Shown piece after piece: positions 10,830-22,288 of a DNA stretch of 64,000 nt. Position 1 is the stretch's first letter. Each line of letters begins with the position of its first letter. The notes beneath the pieces were generated by a model, which worked only from the letters and a program-made list of their open reading frames with translations, was not told where the DNA came from and did not search any database. The position numbers were made by a program, and so were the translations under genes. This DNA comes from Fonsecaea monophora (taxonomy: Eukaryota; Ascomycota; Eurotiomycetes; Chaetothyriales; Herpotrichiellaceae), in assembly GCF_001642475.1 (NCBI RefSeq), contig NW_019173983.1, forward strand, positions 124,001 to 188,000, written 5' to 3'.

Positions 10830-11919
10830 ATGTCTGCATCAACTGCGCAGTATCCCAAACGTACCTCGAACCATACTTCACAGACTTCGCAAGAACGGCC
10901 TTCGCTTTCTGAGTCCTCGGTGCCCGCATCTCCTCAAGCTCGATTCCCACGCTCACCTCCTCCGCGGCCGCCGAGGCCAAAGACTTCTCTAACCAACATC
11001 CGCCCAACAATTATCCTTTCACCCCTCGCGATTCCTCCTCCCAGCGCGTGCCGCCTGCCGGCCCCCAGCCATTGTTCTCGACTCGACCGGTTTTCAGACG
11101 ACGTCTTTAAGTCGCTTCCAGAGCATTTGAGGTCCTCATTGATATCGCCCAGCGGAGGGGGGACACAGGCATCTCCTTGTGACGCGGCGTTATGTCCCTG
11201 TCAAGACCTCCGTTCCTCTGCTGCACAGTCCTGCGTGGCCACGAAAGATTGCTCCGATGTCTGCGCTATCCCCGATCAGCCTCCTGTCCGTCTAAAATGT
11301 CAGGACCAGAACCTTCCAGCAACCAATTCCTCTGTTTTGGGCGTCGGGAAATGTTGCGCTTTTACGCCAAATAGAGTAAGGGAGATGGACAGCTTCGAGC
11401 GCGCGATCCACCAGTGCCAGTATCCAGAGTCTCAAGATCCTGGTGGACCGGTCAAGAGTTGCCTGCCCGTCGCCACCACATCAAGCCCGCGCGATTGTCC
11501 ATTCTCAATCTCTTCGCCCTTGAAGTCTGAGTCTGCCACGGCGGACTCGGCACAGCCACGCCTGGACATATCGCATGCTTCTCAGCCGGGGTCCCACCAC
11601 GACTGGGACGACCAGCCCTCCTCAAAGTCATGGCAGACAATCGTCTTTCGCCACAGAATCCTCTTACGCATGGTGTGCACCGCAATATTCGTGATCGTAG
11701 CGTCAACGGCAATAGCGGGTGGCGTTATTTGGAAGTTGACAAACTGTGAGTCCAAATCCCCTTTTTTCGTCGTTGCCATATTATTACTGGCGTTCGCAGA
11801 CAGATGGCGAAGATGTAGACTCCTTGCAATATTTGCCCCTTGGCCTCAATTCTCCGCCTCTGTGATCCTGGCTGACTGCGGCTTGTCTAATTCTAGTGGA
11901 CCGAGTGGATCAAGAGTAG
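10830..11919 (+). CDS. Hypothetical Pro/Ser-rich single-pass membrane protein
   Basis: No family is recognised. The ATG at 10830 opens a low-complexity N-terminal half rich in Ser and Pro (for example PRSPPPRPPRPKTSL), containing several Cys. One transmembrane helix near residues 280-303 follows (AIFVIVASTAIAGGVIWKL), and after it a very short tail. A GTGAGT donor at 11746 and a TTCTAG acceptor ending at 11896 give a final exon 11897-11919, for 312 residues ending NLDRVDQE. Without splicing the frame would continue to 11954 and add an uncharacteristic Trp/Arg-rich tail. The arrangement of a long disordered region, one helix and a short tail suggests a membrane-anchored protein. Which side of the membrane the long region faces is unknown. 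Confidence 0.5.
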
Positions 11920-12188
11920 TGAACGGCAGTGAGGCTCTGTTTGACGACACATGAGCTATCGTCTCCCGCGACCCCATTGAAGAAACCATTCTACTACCAG
12001 AGTCCATCCGGCATGGACGTCGTTTGGATGTGGGCTCACAGGGGAGAAAGAAGAGTGCACATGCGGCTAGAATATTGGCGGCATGGCAGGCAGGTTATTA
12101 TGGCTTTTCATAGCAGTCAATGCATACTTTATATTGTCACAAGCACATGAAATCGACTGACTTTTTTGAGGCGGGATCTGCTTGCTAT

Positions 12189-14360
12189 TTACTTCTTCGC
12201 CTTGACCCCCTTTCCCTTCGACTTTTTACTGCTCTGTTTGGTCTCGACGCTACCGCCGATGACGACCCGATTCTTTTTAGGAGGATCCTGCTTGTCCTCG
12301 CCCTGCTTCTTGCGATCCGCCACCCTGGGATCGAGTCCTCTGGCCTTGAGCCACTTTTTCTCGGCCCGCTCAATGAGCTCTCTGTCTTCGTCGTCGTTGA
12401 AGCCGCCGAAATCATCGTCCGATGCGGCGCCGGCGTTCACTGCGCCGTTCGATTCCGAGGCATGGTCTCTGTCTCCATCTCTGTCTCCATTGACGGCAAC
12501 GGAGGACCGTGACTCTCGTCCATCCACCGCCCTGTTGGTCTGTTGTCCCGGCACGTTCTTTGGCGTCGGCCCCGTCTTCTTCAGCTTGCACACGAAAAAC
12601 CCGTCCACGTTCTCCCGGTGGGGGAAGTACCGTCGTGTCAAGTTCATGCGGTCGTCGAACTTTTTGTTCATGTAGCTCTTGAACCCCTCGGAGCCGAAAC
12701 TCCCCAATCCGGTGTCGACGATCTTGACGTTGGGTCGCTTGCGCAGGATGTACTGCACGACCCCTTCGTTCTCTTCCACCGTGACCGAGCACGTCGAGTA
12801 GACAATGTACCCGCCCGTCTTGCTGGCGTGGTCGGTCGAGTCGATGGCTGCCAGGAGGAGTTGTTTCTGCAGGTGCGGCAGGGCCAGGAAATCGCGTTCG
12901 TTTTTGGATGTCTTCACGCTGGGGTCTTTGCCAATGACCCCGGTGCCGGAGCAGGGGGCGTCCAGAAGCACACGGTCGAAACCACCGAGGATTTTGGGGA
13001 AGGCTTTTTGCGCATCGTAGTTGCAGACAATGGTGTTCTTGCATCCAAGCCGGTGGATGTTACCAATGAGACCTTTGGCTCGCTGGCGGTTGGCATCGTT
13101 AGCAAACACCACACCGGTATTTCGCATCAAGGCCGAGATATAGGTCGTCTTTCCACCGGGCGCGGCAGCCATGTCCAGGATTCGTTCATTCGGTTGCGGG
13201 GCGAGGGCCATAACGGGAAGGAATGAGGACGCAGCTTGGAGGATATAGTGTCCGGCAAGGTACTCTGGTGTTGCACCCAGCGGGACGGGAGCCTCAAAAA
13301 CTTGGAGGCCGACCTTTGACCATTTTCCGACGGGCTCCAGGACGACGCCTCGATTAATCAATGCTTGAGCAAGGGTGCGGCGATTAGTGCGGAGGGTGTT
13401 TGTACGGAGGACGACGGGGCGGGGGGTTTCGTTGGCCTCGAAAAAGGCGAATGCTTCCGCTGGGGTGAAAAGCGAAAACAGCTTCTCGGCGAGGAAAGGG
13501 GTGTAGCCGTAGTATGTACAGATGTCGGCGAGCAGCTGTTCGGTATAGTCGGTTCGCGACTTCGATTTGTCCGCAAGCTGTGAGAAGTTGCCCAAGACTC
13601 GTATCGTCTCAGTCATCCTTGTGCGAATGATGGATAGGTCGGGCGCTAGACCTTGTGCGGTGGCGGAGTCGAGTACGCCTTCGTCTTTGGCAATATTCGT
13701 TTGGAGGGCCGCATCTTCCAGCTCCTGCTGAGCTTCTGCATCCTCCTGCGCCTGTTGTTGGTCGAGCTTTCGCGAAAGACCTTCGATGTTGGCAGCGGTG
13801 AGCTTGGCCTCGGCATCAGACTCATCCTCGTCCTCGGAGAACATGCGGTGCGGTTGTTCTTCTTGATCTGAGTCGAAGACGGAGTCGTCAGAGATTTCCC
13901 CATCGAGATCTGCTTGTGCCAGTTCGTCATCGTCATCTTCATCTTCGTCCTCATCTTCCAGGTCTGACAACGAGACAGTGTTTAGGGCGACCTCTGTGGC
14001 ATTGAGATCGCTCTCCTCGCCCTCGTCCTCTTCGTCCCCATCAATTCCCTCGAAGGTACCAGCAGGTATCGGAGGCGGCACAGTAATTTGCGCATCGTTG
14101 TTTACCAGTTTGACTTTTTTCCGTGCACCTGTCTTCGCTGACACCGTAGGAGGAGGAGGAGGGTCATTCCGAGAGGCTCGGTCCAGGTTGACGAGTTTCT
14201 TTGAGGCATTTGCAGTCAGCTGCGGTTTCTCCTCCGACTTCCTCCTTTTCCGGGCGGGTTTGTTGGGCTCTTCGCTGGCGGATTTACGCTTCAGATTGAG
14301 GCCCAATTCCTCCAGAGTCGCTGGGGGACCCTGCTTTCTCATGCGGCGTCCCACGCCCAT
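12189..14360 (-). CDS. nop2: Nop2-type 25S rRNA (cytosine-C5) methyltransferase
   Basis: Nucleolar enzyme of the NOL1/NOP2/Sun family. It is needed for 60S subunit assembly and in yeast makes m5C2870 in 25S rRNA. This is a single exon of 723 residues from ATG 14360. The N-terminus is basic with nuclear-localisation-like KRKSASEEPNKPARKRRKS, then strongly acidic (DLEDEDEDEDDDDE). Next come the PUA-like/RRM-like segment and the SAM-binding Rossmann domain with DMAAAPGGKTTYISALM (motif I). The motif IV cysteine sits in LDAPCSGTGVIGKDPSVK and the nucleophilic motif VI cysteine in YSTCSVTVEENE. FPHRENVDGFFVCKL closes the domain. A Lys-rich C-terminal tail follows. Domain order and length match fungal Nop2. 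Confidence 0.95.
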   Translation of the reverse strand: MGVGRRMRKQGPPATLEELGLNLKRKSASEEPNKPARKRRKSEEKPQLTANASKKLVNLDRASRNDPPPPPTVSAKTGARKKVKLVNNDAQITVPPPIPAGTFEGIDGDEEDEGEESDLNATEVALNTVSLSDLEDEDEDEDDDDELAQADLDGEISDDSVFDSDQEEQPHRMFSEDEDESDAEAKLTAANIEGLSRKLDQQQAQEDAEAQQELEDAALQTNIAKDEGVLDSATAQGLAPDLSIIRTRMTETIRVLGNFSQLADKSKSRTDYTEQLLADICTYYGYTPFLAEKLFSLFTPAEAFAFFEANETPRPVVLRTNTLRTNRRTLAQALINRGVVLEPVGKWSKVGLQVFEAPVPLGATPEYLAGHYILQAASSFLPVMALAPQPNERILDMAAAPGGKTTYISALMRNTGVVFANDANRQRAKGLIGNIHRLGCKNTIVCNYDAQKAFPKILGGFDRVLLDAPCSGTGVIGKDPSVKTSKNERDFLALPHLQKQLLLAAIDSTDHASKTGGYIVYSTCSVTVEENEGVVQYILRKRPNVKIVDTGLGSFGSEGFKSYMNKKFDDRMNLTRRYFPHRENVDGFFVCKLKKTGPTPKNVPGQQTNRAVDGRESRSSVAVNGDRDGDRDHASESNGAVNAGAASDDDFGGFNDDEDRELIERAEKKWLKARGLDPRVADRKKQGEDKQDPPKKNRVVIGGSVETKQSSKKSKGKGVKAKK

Positions 14361-15044
14361 TGCTTTGGGAGGGAGGAGGTTTTTCTTTATTTGGGGTTGG
14401 GGTGCAGCGAGGTATGAAATTTAGAGAGAAATTTTGGTCACGCACAAATTTAGAGTTAGTGCATCGTGTCCGTCGTATCCGTACAAGGATGTCGTGGCTA
14501 GCGGCCCTGACTCGTAATGAATTATACCGAACGTTTGTCTAGCGTGGTGGTAGCGAGAGAGATTCTCCCCGATAATTGGTCACTTGGCGCGCTAGCAAAG
14601 TTAGAAGGCTATAAGCGATCCCAAGGGGCGGCCATCCCCGCTCCCGAAAAGAACCCGACCCCTCCACAGACGAGATCCACACCAAGCACACCAAGGCGAC
14701 CCTATCTACCAAGTCTGTCCCAGCTGAACGGTAGGCAAATCAAAATTTACACTTCTCTTCAGGCTGGAACGTCCCTTGTTCGGAAGGCTTTGGCCAGTGG
14801 ACCTGATGCCGGGCAGGGATGGACTGCTTCTCTTGCGGAATGGGTACGGGCCAAACCTTGACCACGGTGTGACGGCCTAGTAATTCCAATTCCTTGAGAA
14901 GAGGTGGTGCCACGGCCCTTGTCGGTTCAGGTCCGTGTTCAATTTCTCTATCCCAAACAACCCTCACCACCCCCCGCCAAAAAAAAACCCCCCAAACCCC
15001 CTGGCTACGCGTCGTCCAGAGCGCCTCCAGTATACGTTACCACT
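14361..15044. other. Divergent promoter region between nop2 and the second Zn2Cys6 gene
   Basis: A 684-bp region. It includes a C/A-rich run (CCCCCCGCCAAAAAAAAACC region near 14970-14990) just before the regulator's start. No additional gene is supported. Confidence 0.4.
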
Positions 15045-17542
15045 ATGTCACAGAGGACCGGCCTGTCCCCCTCCAACGTCTCCGAAGCATCGACATCGTC
15101 GCAGCCCTCAGTCGCTCAGCCTTCGGGCTCCGGGGACGTCACGTCGCCCGAGGCTAGAAAATATGTCACTCAGGCATGCCAGCCATGCCGTGCCAAGCGC
15201 TCCAAGGTTTGCCCAACCTGTTGATGAAAGGAAAAAAAAAAAAGGACATGAACTGTTGACCCCTGCTTTTCAAGTGTGACAACGCCCATCCCACCTGCTC
15301 AGCCTGCGTAGCGCGAGGAACGCTATGTGTCTACTCCGATGTCGACCGCCGGAGAGGCAAGCTGAGGGCGAACGAGACGGACGCTCTGCAAGAGCGAGTC
15401 CGGAAGGTCGAAAACATTATCAACGTTCTGACGCAGCGATCCGAGGAGGAGGCGTACGACCTGCTGAGGAGGATGAGGACTAACCCACCTCAATCTCTGG
15501 GCAGTGAGGGGTTGGCTGAATGGACGCAGGCACGGGAGAGGGAGGGGGAATTCAATGCTCCGGTAAGCGGGAATGTGCCTTCGTTCACAAGGGGGTTCTC
15601 TCTGGGGCCTCTGGGACAGGGTGTTTCTCTTTTTATGGTCAGAGGTGCAGGCTGTGAGCAACAAAGGCTGTCCTTGAAGCTGAAATTTTTGTCCAGGTCC
15701 GGCGCGCTAATCTATCATCAGGCTGCACGCGTCTACACGGTCCACGACCTTCCACCGGAACACCTGATACAGTACGGCATCAGAGCATTCTTTAGCAGCA
15801 CCTATACATTATTCTATATCTACGAAAAACAAGAGATGGACGACCTCCTGAACAGGGTATACCGAACCCACGAAGCCGTCGACAATGCGACCCTATGCGA
15901 ACTCTGCGCCGCGGCCGCAGTCGGGAGCCACTATGATGGCGACAAGTTGGACGGACCGGTCTTGGACGCCTTGTTCCAGACCGCCACGATTTATATGAGT
16001 GACTGTATCGAGTCACAGTTTCTGCGAGGCATGAGGGTGCTTCTGTGTCTCGGCATCGTTTCATCTTTGACCAAGCGCACGAGCGCTCGTTTATCGATCG
16101 GTAAGGCCTAATCCGGGAATTTCCGGGATCTGGGACGGCTGATATTGGCTGAAGCTTCTGGATTGAGACTGGCACGTTGGGCACGTCTGCAGCAGCAAGA
16201 TATCTTGCCCTGGGTCGCCTACCGGAAAGTCTACCGATCGCTTGTCTTTATGGAGTGGTGAGTGAGATCTGTGTTGGTCGTAATTTTTTTCCCCCTAGTC
16301 CACACTAACCTCGTATAGCTGGCTTGCTTCGACCCTCGGATACCAGCCTGATCTCAGCCACGAGGAGGCCGAGGTGAGTTTGGTTTTGCGAGTTTTGACG
16401 GAATCTTCCTTATGAAATGGAGAGAAAGAGAGAGAAAAATCAATAGCTAAGCCATTGCCAGCTTGCGAGCCAAGAGATTATCGAAGCCCAACCGAGAACC
16501 GAGAACCGCATCCAAGCTGAAGTATGTACGATTGGTTTGATGGTGGCAGGGATCATGCAGGATGTCGACAAGCCGACCTCAGCAGTGTTTTCCGTAGTTG
16601 AGAAGCATTCAAGGATATTAGGTGAGTGGCAGGAGAAACTACCCGATTCAATGAGACTGGATGCGCTCGTCCCCCCGGGCCACGGGACCGGGCTTCCAGA
16701 GCCGCACCGTCATAGCCTTATTCTCGTACATGTGATGTTTCTGGGAGCCAAGATGATGCTCCAGAGACGACTGCTGGTGGAAATGGCCAACTGTCGAATG
16801 ACGAGGCGATGGACGCTTGATGGAACGCCCAGACAGGGTGAGAGCATTCAAAGAGAGTGTGTCGAGGCTGCGGAACTGTGTGTTCATCTCTTCGACGTGC
16901 TTGGGTACACGAAACAAAAGCGTCGCACCTGTTGGCTCTGCGTGTAAGTTTTCCCAGCCCCAGATATCAAAAGGAACTGAATATCTGCAGAAACCAGAAA
17001 AGATGAGGGCTAATACCTTCTTTTCCCTTGATCCTGCCAGTGGTCAGGCATTTAGCGCCTGCAGCGTTCTCCTCTTCGCGGCCGCTCAGCGACTCTTATA
17101 CGATCAGAGAGATAGTGTTCAGGTCTACCTCTCTGGGTCCCAGGAATGCATTAATATGCTCGCCAGTTGCAGTGTTGTGGACCGTGTGGCAAACTCGTTG
17201 CTCCAGATCGTCCGACCACTGCACCAGGATCTTCAGCGACTAGCTAGTACCGAATCCAGCAGTCGACCGAAGAGCGGAATCTACGATCTACTCGAAAATC
17301 CACATGCGGATGCTGCCACCAGTCCACCCACCACGGCAGGCATGCGAGGGTGGTCCCCAGGAGCTCAGCAATACCAAGGCATCACCGGCGAACCCAGTGC
17401 GTTGCCGCCGCCGATCCGCACAGCCGCTATACCGGCCATGCAGCATGCGATTGAAGTTCTGGGAAATCCGTTTGGCCTTCCCAGGAGGCTGAACACCGAT
17501 TCGTTCGCCGCCGGGGACCCTATCGCTCCGAGCTGGAGCTGA
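15045..17542 (+). CDS. Zn2Cys6 transcription factor, multi-exon
   Basis: Predicted nuclear regulator. The ATG at 15045 starts MSQRTGLSPSN. Exon 1 ends inside the zinc cluster (CQPCRAKRSK) at 15206, and intron 15207-15274 joins it to CDNAHPTCSACVARGTLC, completing CX2CX6CX6CX2CX6C. A coiled-coil-like linker (ALQERVRKVENIINVL) follows. Further introns: 15563-15721 (phase 0, joining FNAP to AARVYTVHDLPPEH); 16101-16154 (restoring RLSIASGLRLARW); one after FMEC (about 16259-16319); one after SHEEAE; and one at CWLCV/VGQAF. The fungal_trans-like core includes FFSSTYTLFYIY and VLLCLGIVSSLTKRTSARLSI. The C-terminus is Pro/Ser-rich, ending at TGA 17542. No flanking catabolic gene suggests its target. 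The second intron's acceptor is the least certain border. Confidence 0.78.
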
Positions 17543-18649
17543 CGAACTGCGTATCGCAGCGACTCCTGGCAGGGTTCATTGGTGAGAGGACTGTACCCAG
17601 AGAGGTGGTATGAGCAGTACGGTATGGATGGAATGATGTGCCTCGTTTGTTACCGAAGTATGAGTTTGGTGGCTCGAATCGAGGTACCTCAGGCGTCGCA
17701 TAGACGCACTATATATTGAGGAGGAATATGGTACTTAAAGCGCTACTCGATTGATGAGGGTGTGATGTGATTGGTCCGTGGATACATACATGGATGTATA
17801 GCTAGAAGGATAGATGACTTGATGACAGACAGATAGACAGATAGACAGATATGGTGCTGAGTGGTCGATGGACTGATGGGTCGATGAATGGCTGTATGGA
17901 AGAACAAAAGGATCGGTGACGACCACGGGAATAGAAGCAGATGGATGATCGATGGCTGGATCGATGAGTCGATGCAGAGTATATCAGGTGGAACAATGCA
18001 CAAGCAGAGGAACGGACGATTCGACAATGGACTGGTTGACAGAACGATGGCGACAATGATGGATGGATCTGGAGGGTGTACAGCAAGATGGATCGATGGA
18101 TAGCAGTACGTTGGATCCGATTCCAACAGCATGGATAGACTGATGGAGGATATGATGGGATAGGTAAAGAGGAGGTTGACTTGGCTCATCGACGTCCAGG
18201 AACGGTAGTGATATGGAGGATCTGATGCAGGACGGACCGATAGAGGAGATGATGGATGATGGATGGCTAGTGGGATGGGTGACTTGATGGAAGGATAGTA
18301 GGACGGATGATCTGATGGATTGCTTGATTGAATGGCTGCTATGAGGAAGATGGAGTATCCCAGTGTTGGATGAGAGTTGTAGAGAGGCAGACAGTAACCG
18401 TATATGATGACAGTAGACGGTCATCACTCCATAAGACCGATCATCTCAATAACGCTTCCGGCAGAAAAATGCAAATGTCCCTGGCCTCAAATTATTAACT
18501 TCTTCTCTTTCGTCGCTATCCTCCAGGCCTCGTGCCAAAGGATGCTCTCATTCCTCCACCTGATCCGAAATCTTGTGCTATCGTCGATCAGACTGGGTAT
18601 CCAACCCTTCATTCTGTCTACTGTGTCCTCAAAACTGTGGGAGAGTTGG
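17543..18649. repeat. Degenerate GATG/GATA-type low-complexity tract in intergenic DNA
   Basis: From roughly 17,750 to 18,330 the plus strand is dominated by imperfect GATG, GATC and GGAT units, with a short GATAGACA run near 17,830-17,850. The unit is not exact enough to count copies. The complementary strand therefore translates to Ser/His/Ile-rich frames with no homology, which I treat as artefacts. The tract lies between the convergent Zn2Cys6 and glycogen synthase genes. The flanks 17,543-17,740 and 18,340-18,649 show nothing recognisable. Confidence 0.7.
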
Positions 18650-21114
18650 TTACTGGCCGTTTACAGGCCCCACGAGGGGTGCCGGAGAGTTGGGCCCAGA
18701 GCTCTTCTTCATCTTCAGCGTCAATGGGAACGGGTAGTCATCAGGCTCCTCTTCTTCACTGTGATATAGGTCAGTCCATGTTCAAGACGTATCAAGGCAG
18801 CCAACTTACGGCAACCTCCATGCGATGTAATCTTCCGTGCTTAGACCCTCTTTGCCCTCTTGCAATGAAGCGAAATCACCTGGTGTCATCATACCAGTTC
18901 GATCCCGAGGCGATCCTGGCACAGAGAGTGGTCGAGAGATCTTCTGTTCAGTGCCGCCGATGATATCATCGAACTCGTCGGCGTCCGTGAAGGAAGCAGG
19001 ATATGCGCGGCGTAAGGCAAGCTGTCGAGCCTTGACATATTCCATGCCCATTCGTTTCCAGTCCAGAAGATCGCTGAGGCGCTCGGTGCGATTTCGCTGA
19101 TTAATCCGTTGCCTCCGGGATTTATTGGCGAATTCGAACATGTAGTCGGTCAGTTGGTTGACTGATTCGTCCACACCCTTAGTACGACGATCTACAATGT
19201 AGATCCCGTAGTCCGAGGAGTTCTCGATAAGCTCCTGGATCAAATATTAGCCGCAGTCGCCGATAAGTAGAGGCACATGTTCGAGTAGTTGAGTCTGTAA
19301 CGATGCTCCTACTTTTCCTGAGCACTTACCTCCATATAACAACCGAAGCCAGAGAGGTTAGTGGTAATTGACGGCACTCCCATGACTGTACATTCCGCCT
19401 GTTGAACAATTAGCGTCGATTGTTCACAAGTATATGAGCTAGTACTTACAGGTGTATAACCCCAGGGTTCATAATAGGAAGCAAAGACGCCGAGGTGAGT
19501 ACCTCGAACAAAGTCGTCATAGTCCAGGGACAAAACTGGGTTCGCAGAGTTCAAGAACTCTGGATGGAAGACAACTTTGACACGGTCGTGTGTGTTATTG
19601 AAGAGTTGGACGCGGCGCAGTTGATTCAGGACTGGATCCTCAGAATCATTAACCATGTTGTGGGTGACAATGGGCGGAAGACCGTGGCGTTTCATGGCAA
19701 AGAGTCGCCGTCTAAGCAAAACCCGATCAGCTGGAGTGATGAGCTCCTTGTCGTCAGGCATTGGATCTCCCTCCTTCCAGTGGACAGCCCTTTCGAACAA
19801 CCTTCGACCAATTCCATGCTGAATGTTGGAAACAGTGTCGGCTAAAGACTTTGTCACAGCTTGACCTTTGAGCGACTCGACCGAGAGGGATGTTGTCTGC
19901 GCTGGCATGATCAAAAATGCCACAATTGTTGTCTTGCTGCCTGCGCTCTGCATGCGATAGTTCAGTCTCGCCAGCGATTCAATGAACATATCCACACCCT
20001 TATTCCGATATTCGTATCGACCCGCAGTGAAGTAGTAAAGCGTGTTCTCCAGGTCAAAGTCCAGACAGCCATAGAAGTGTCCCCGTACGAACTCGTGGAT
20101 CTTTTCTTTCTGTACCGAGTGGAGGTTTTGGAACTCGTGGACAGCGGAGAATTTCTTAACATTCAGACCATTGGGGAGGACCCGTCAGGTTTCCGCTTCA
20201 ACAGATGCTCGCTCTCAAAGGCGGTGATGTGGGAGACAGTCGTGAAGACGTCGGCAGAGTGAGCTGATGCTCGTTCAATGCAGTATCGATGGTAAATTCC
20301 ACGTTTTCCTGCCTCTGCGTCCACATCAAAGAATTGTAGGTTATTGTAAAAGTCGACTGAGCCGGCGCAGAGGTATCGACCGAGGAGGGTGGCGTGTGTG
20401 GTGAAGATGGTGGTCAGGTCCATCTGACGTTTCTTGGTCAATGGTAGGGCGACCCCGGCGAGCCATTCGTGGAAGTGGGCAATGACTGCGCGGTCAGTCT
20501 CGCGAGCGATAAACTGGATCATCGTCAGCGATAGCATAGATTAGCGCCATCTCAAGCACTTACTTCACCCAAAAACCATGCCACCAAATATCCAAACACA
20601 ATGGCTTCATTTGTCTCATGATCTCCGGCAGGAGAAGGGATACCAGCGGCGGACCATAGGTCACCTTTCCATTCATCCAACCACCGGTAACCAGTCCCAG
20701 TATTGATGAGGAGTACCCTCGGAGCGCCTTCGATAAGCCAACGGCCGTACATGAGCTCGATCCCGCGTTCCTGCATAGATGAAATGGTATCTCGAAGAGG
20801 GCCCGGTGGCGGATCCAGGGTTTCAACTTCAACTGCGGCCTGCAACGGTTAGCTCATGCCTGCATTCAATTTTCGTCCTGCTTACCGAGTTCTTGTTGAG
20901 AGGACCGATGAGCGTATACCGGTCGCCATATTCTGCTGTTGTCACGGGCGCTTTAGACTTGAGCACTGAGTAGATGCCACCCACTGCTCTGGATTAGCAC
21001 ATGCGTCATGTAAACAGATTGGCTGGTGACCGTACCTCGATTGGCAACCTCGGTTGCAACTTCGAAGAGCAGATGGTTTTTAATATCCCTCTTCTTTTCC
21101 GTTTCGCCGTTCAT
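18650..21114 (-). CDS. gsy1: Glycogen synthase (GT3 family), interrupted by a one-base frameshift
   Basis: UDP-glucose-dependent glycogen synthase that elongates alpha-1,4-glucan in the cytosol. ATG at 21114 (MNGETEKKRDIKNHLLFEVA). Introns were placed at ATEVANR/VGGIYS, NKNS/AAVEV, FLGE/FIARE, GYTP/AECTV, CYME/ELIEN and AWRLP/EEEEPDD, all with GT-AG borders and consistent phase. Conserved GT3 blocks are present: VGGIYSVLK, HFHEWLAG, THATLLGRY, the acid/base-region FHPEFL, YEPWGYTPAECTVMGVPS and RRQRINQRNRTERLSDLLDWKRMG. The C-terminal phospho-regulatory segment (RPLSVPGSPRDRTGMMTPGD) is also present. The stop is at 18650. At about 20,180 the frame breaks: KRKPDG runs into SSPMV and a stop, while LPNGLNVKKFSAVHEFQNL continues immediately in the next frame. 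As written the gene would give a truncated product. Everything else is intact, so an assembly error or a very recent mutation is likely. Confidence 0.92.
20178..20186 (-). other. Apparent one-base deletion in glycogen synthase
   Basis: On the coding strand the sequence is CCTGACGGGTCCTCCCCAATGG. Conserved GT3 proteins read KPDG(V/I)LPNG here, which would require one more G in the GGG run. The two flanking conserved blocks abut, so no intron can be placed between them. Confidence 0.85.
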
Positions 21115-22288
21115 GTTGTCGGTCCTGTTTCGTGTGCCTTTGTTGACAGAACAAGGTCCGTGGTGTTTATCGATTGGGCGGAAAATGCAGACGAGAGCTT
21201 ACCCCACAGCCTGCGGAAGCTTGCAGGTAGGAATCACAGCTTAACGATAGGAGGGTAAGAGGTTGAAAGGTGAAGGTGAGGGGGTTGCTGAGCTCTCGTG
21301 ATAAGCTCGAGTCAACAATTCCCGCTGGCAAGAAGAAATACAGGAGATGGCAATCCGTGAATGGCGTTACGAAGGCAACTGTTGAAAAGAAATTGAGGCA
21401 GGCTGGGACGATGGCACCACAGCAAGCGATCTCTGGGGGCAGGGCGTGTGTGGATGAAAGTAGGGAAGCTCCACTGCAAGACAAGGGAAGCAAAAGGATC
21501 CAGTTCGTGGCTTTTTATCGAAACTGAAATTCCAGCAACAGTACAGCTTTTCTGAAGTTTATTCCAGGTGACAGCAGGCACAGAAATCCAATGTGAGGAC
21601 AACAAAGGTTGGGTGGAAAATTATGCTGCTTGTCACTTTCAAGAGATGGGATAATGGTAGGGACATGACGGCATTGAGGAGAATCATACGACTATTACTT
21701 TTTGAACGGTGGGTTGAAGCTCTCTTTGGCACGGCGACCGCACCTGGCACCTGTGGGAAATGCACAATGACGGATTGCACGTCATTTAGGGTTACGGCCT
21801 CCCAGATTGGGCCTAGCAAGGCCTAGACAGCCCAGCTGTTAGGCCCAAAGCCGGGGCTATCGAGGCCCAGCAGTACCACTGACTCCCCTGGCCACATCTG
21901 TGGGCGCCCACTCGATGCCCACTAATCCACTCTCCAGCCCCTATGCCGCCTCTGATTGAGGGAAATTGCTCCCCCCAACCTTCTTGCAGGAGCTTTTTGC
22001 CCCGCATTCTGTCTCGCCTCCTCGCCTGCGAGGCCCATTCTTTCTCAAACACCCCAACATCTTGGAAAAAATGTGAGATGGTTGTGTTGCTATGCTGACG
22101 GATTTGCTCTACTCGGCACAATAGCTCCAATCATATCGCTCACCCTCTCGGTTGCATCTCCGCCCAAAGGACCTCAGTCTTCAAGTTTCCCAGCACATCT
22201 CGGAGGATTGAAGCGATCGTTCTATGCGGACGAGATGTTACGCTGCCCTCTATGACAGCAACCCTTTTGTCCGTGAACACCGAGTATC
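21115..22288. other. Divergent promoter region, glycogen synthase / sulfatase
   Basis: This 1.17-kb region shows only short non-homologous frames. Near 21,805-21,870 there is a small cluster of AGGCC(C/T)AG and GGGCC-like repeats (for example GGCCTAGACAGCCCAGC, then AGGCCCAGCAG). Nothing else is recognised. Confidence 0.4.

Noticed and set aside
17743..18427. Ser/His/Ile-rich minus-strand frames up to 148 codons
   Set aside because: Produced by the GATG-rich low-complexity tract; composition artefact.
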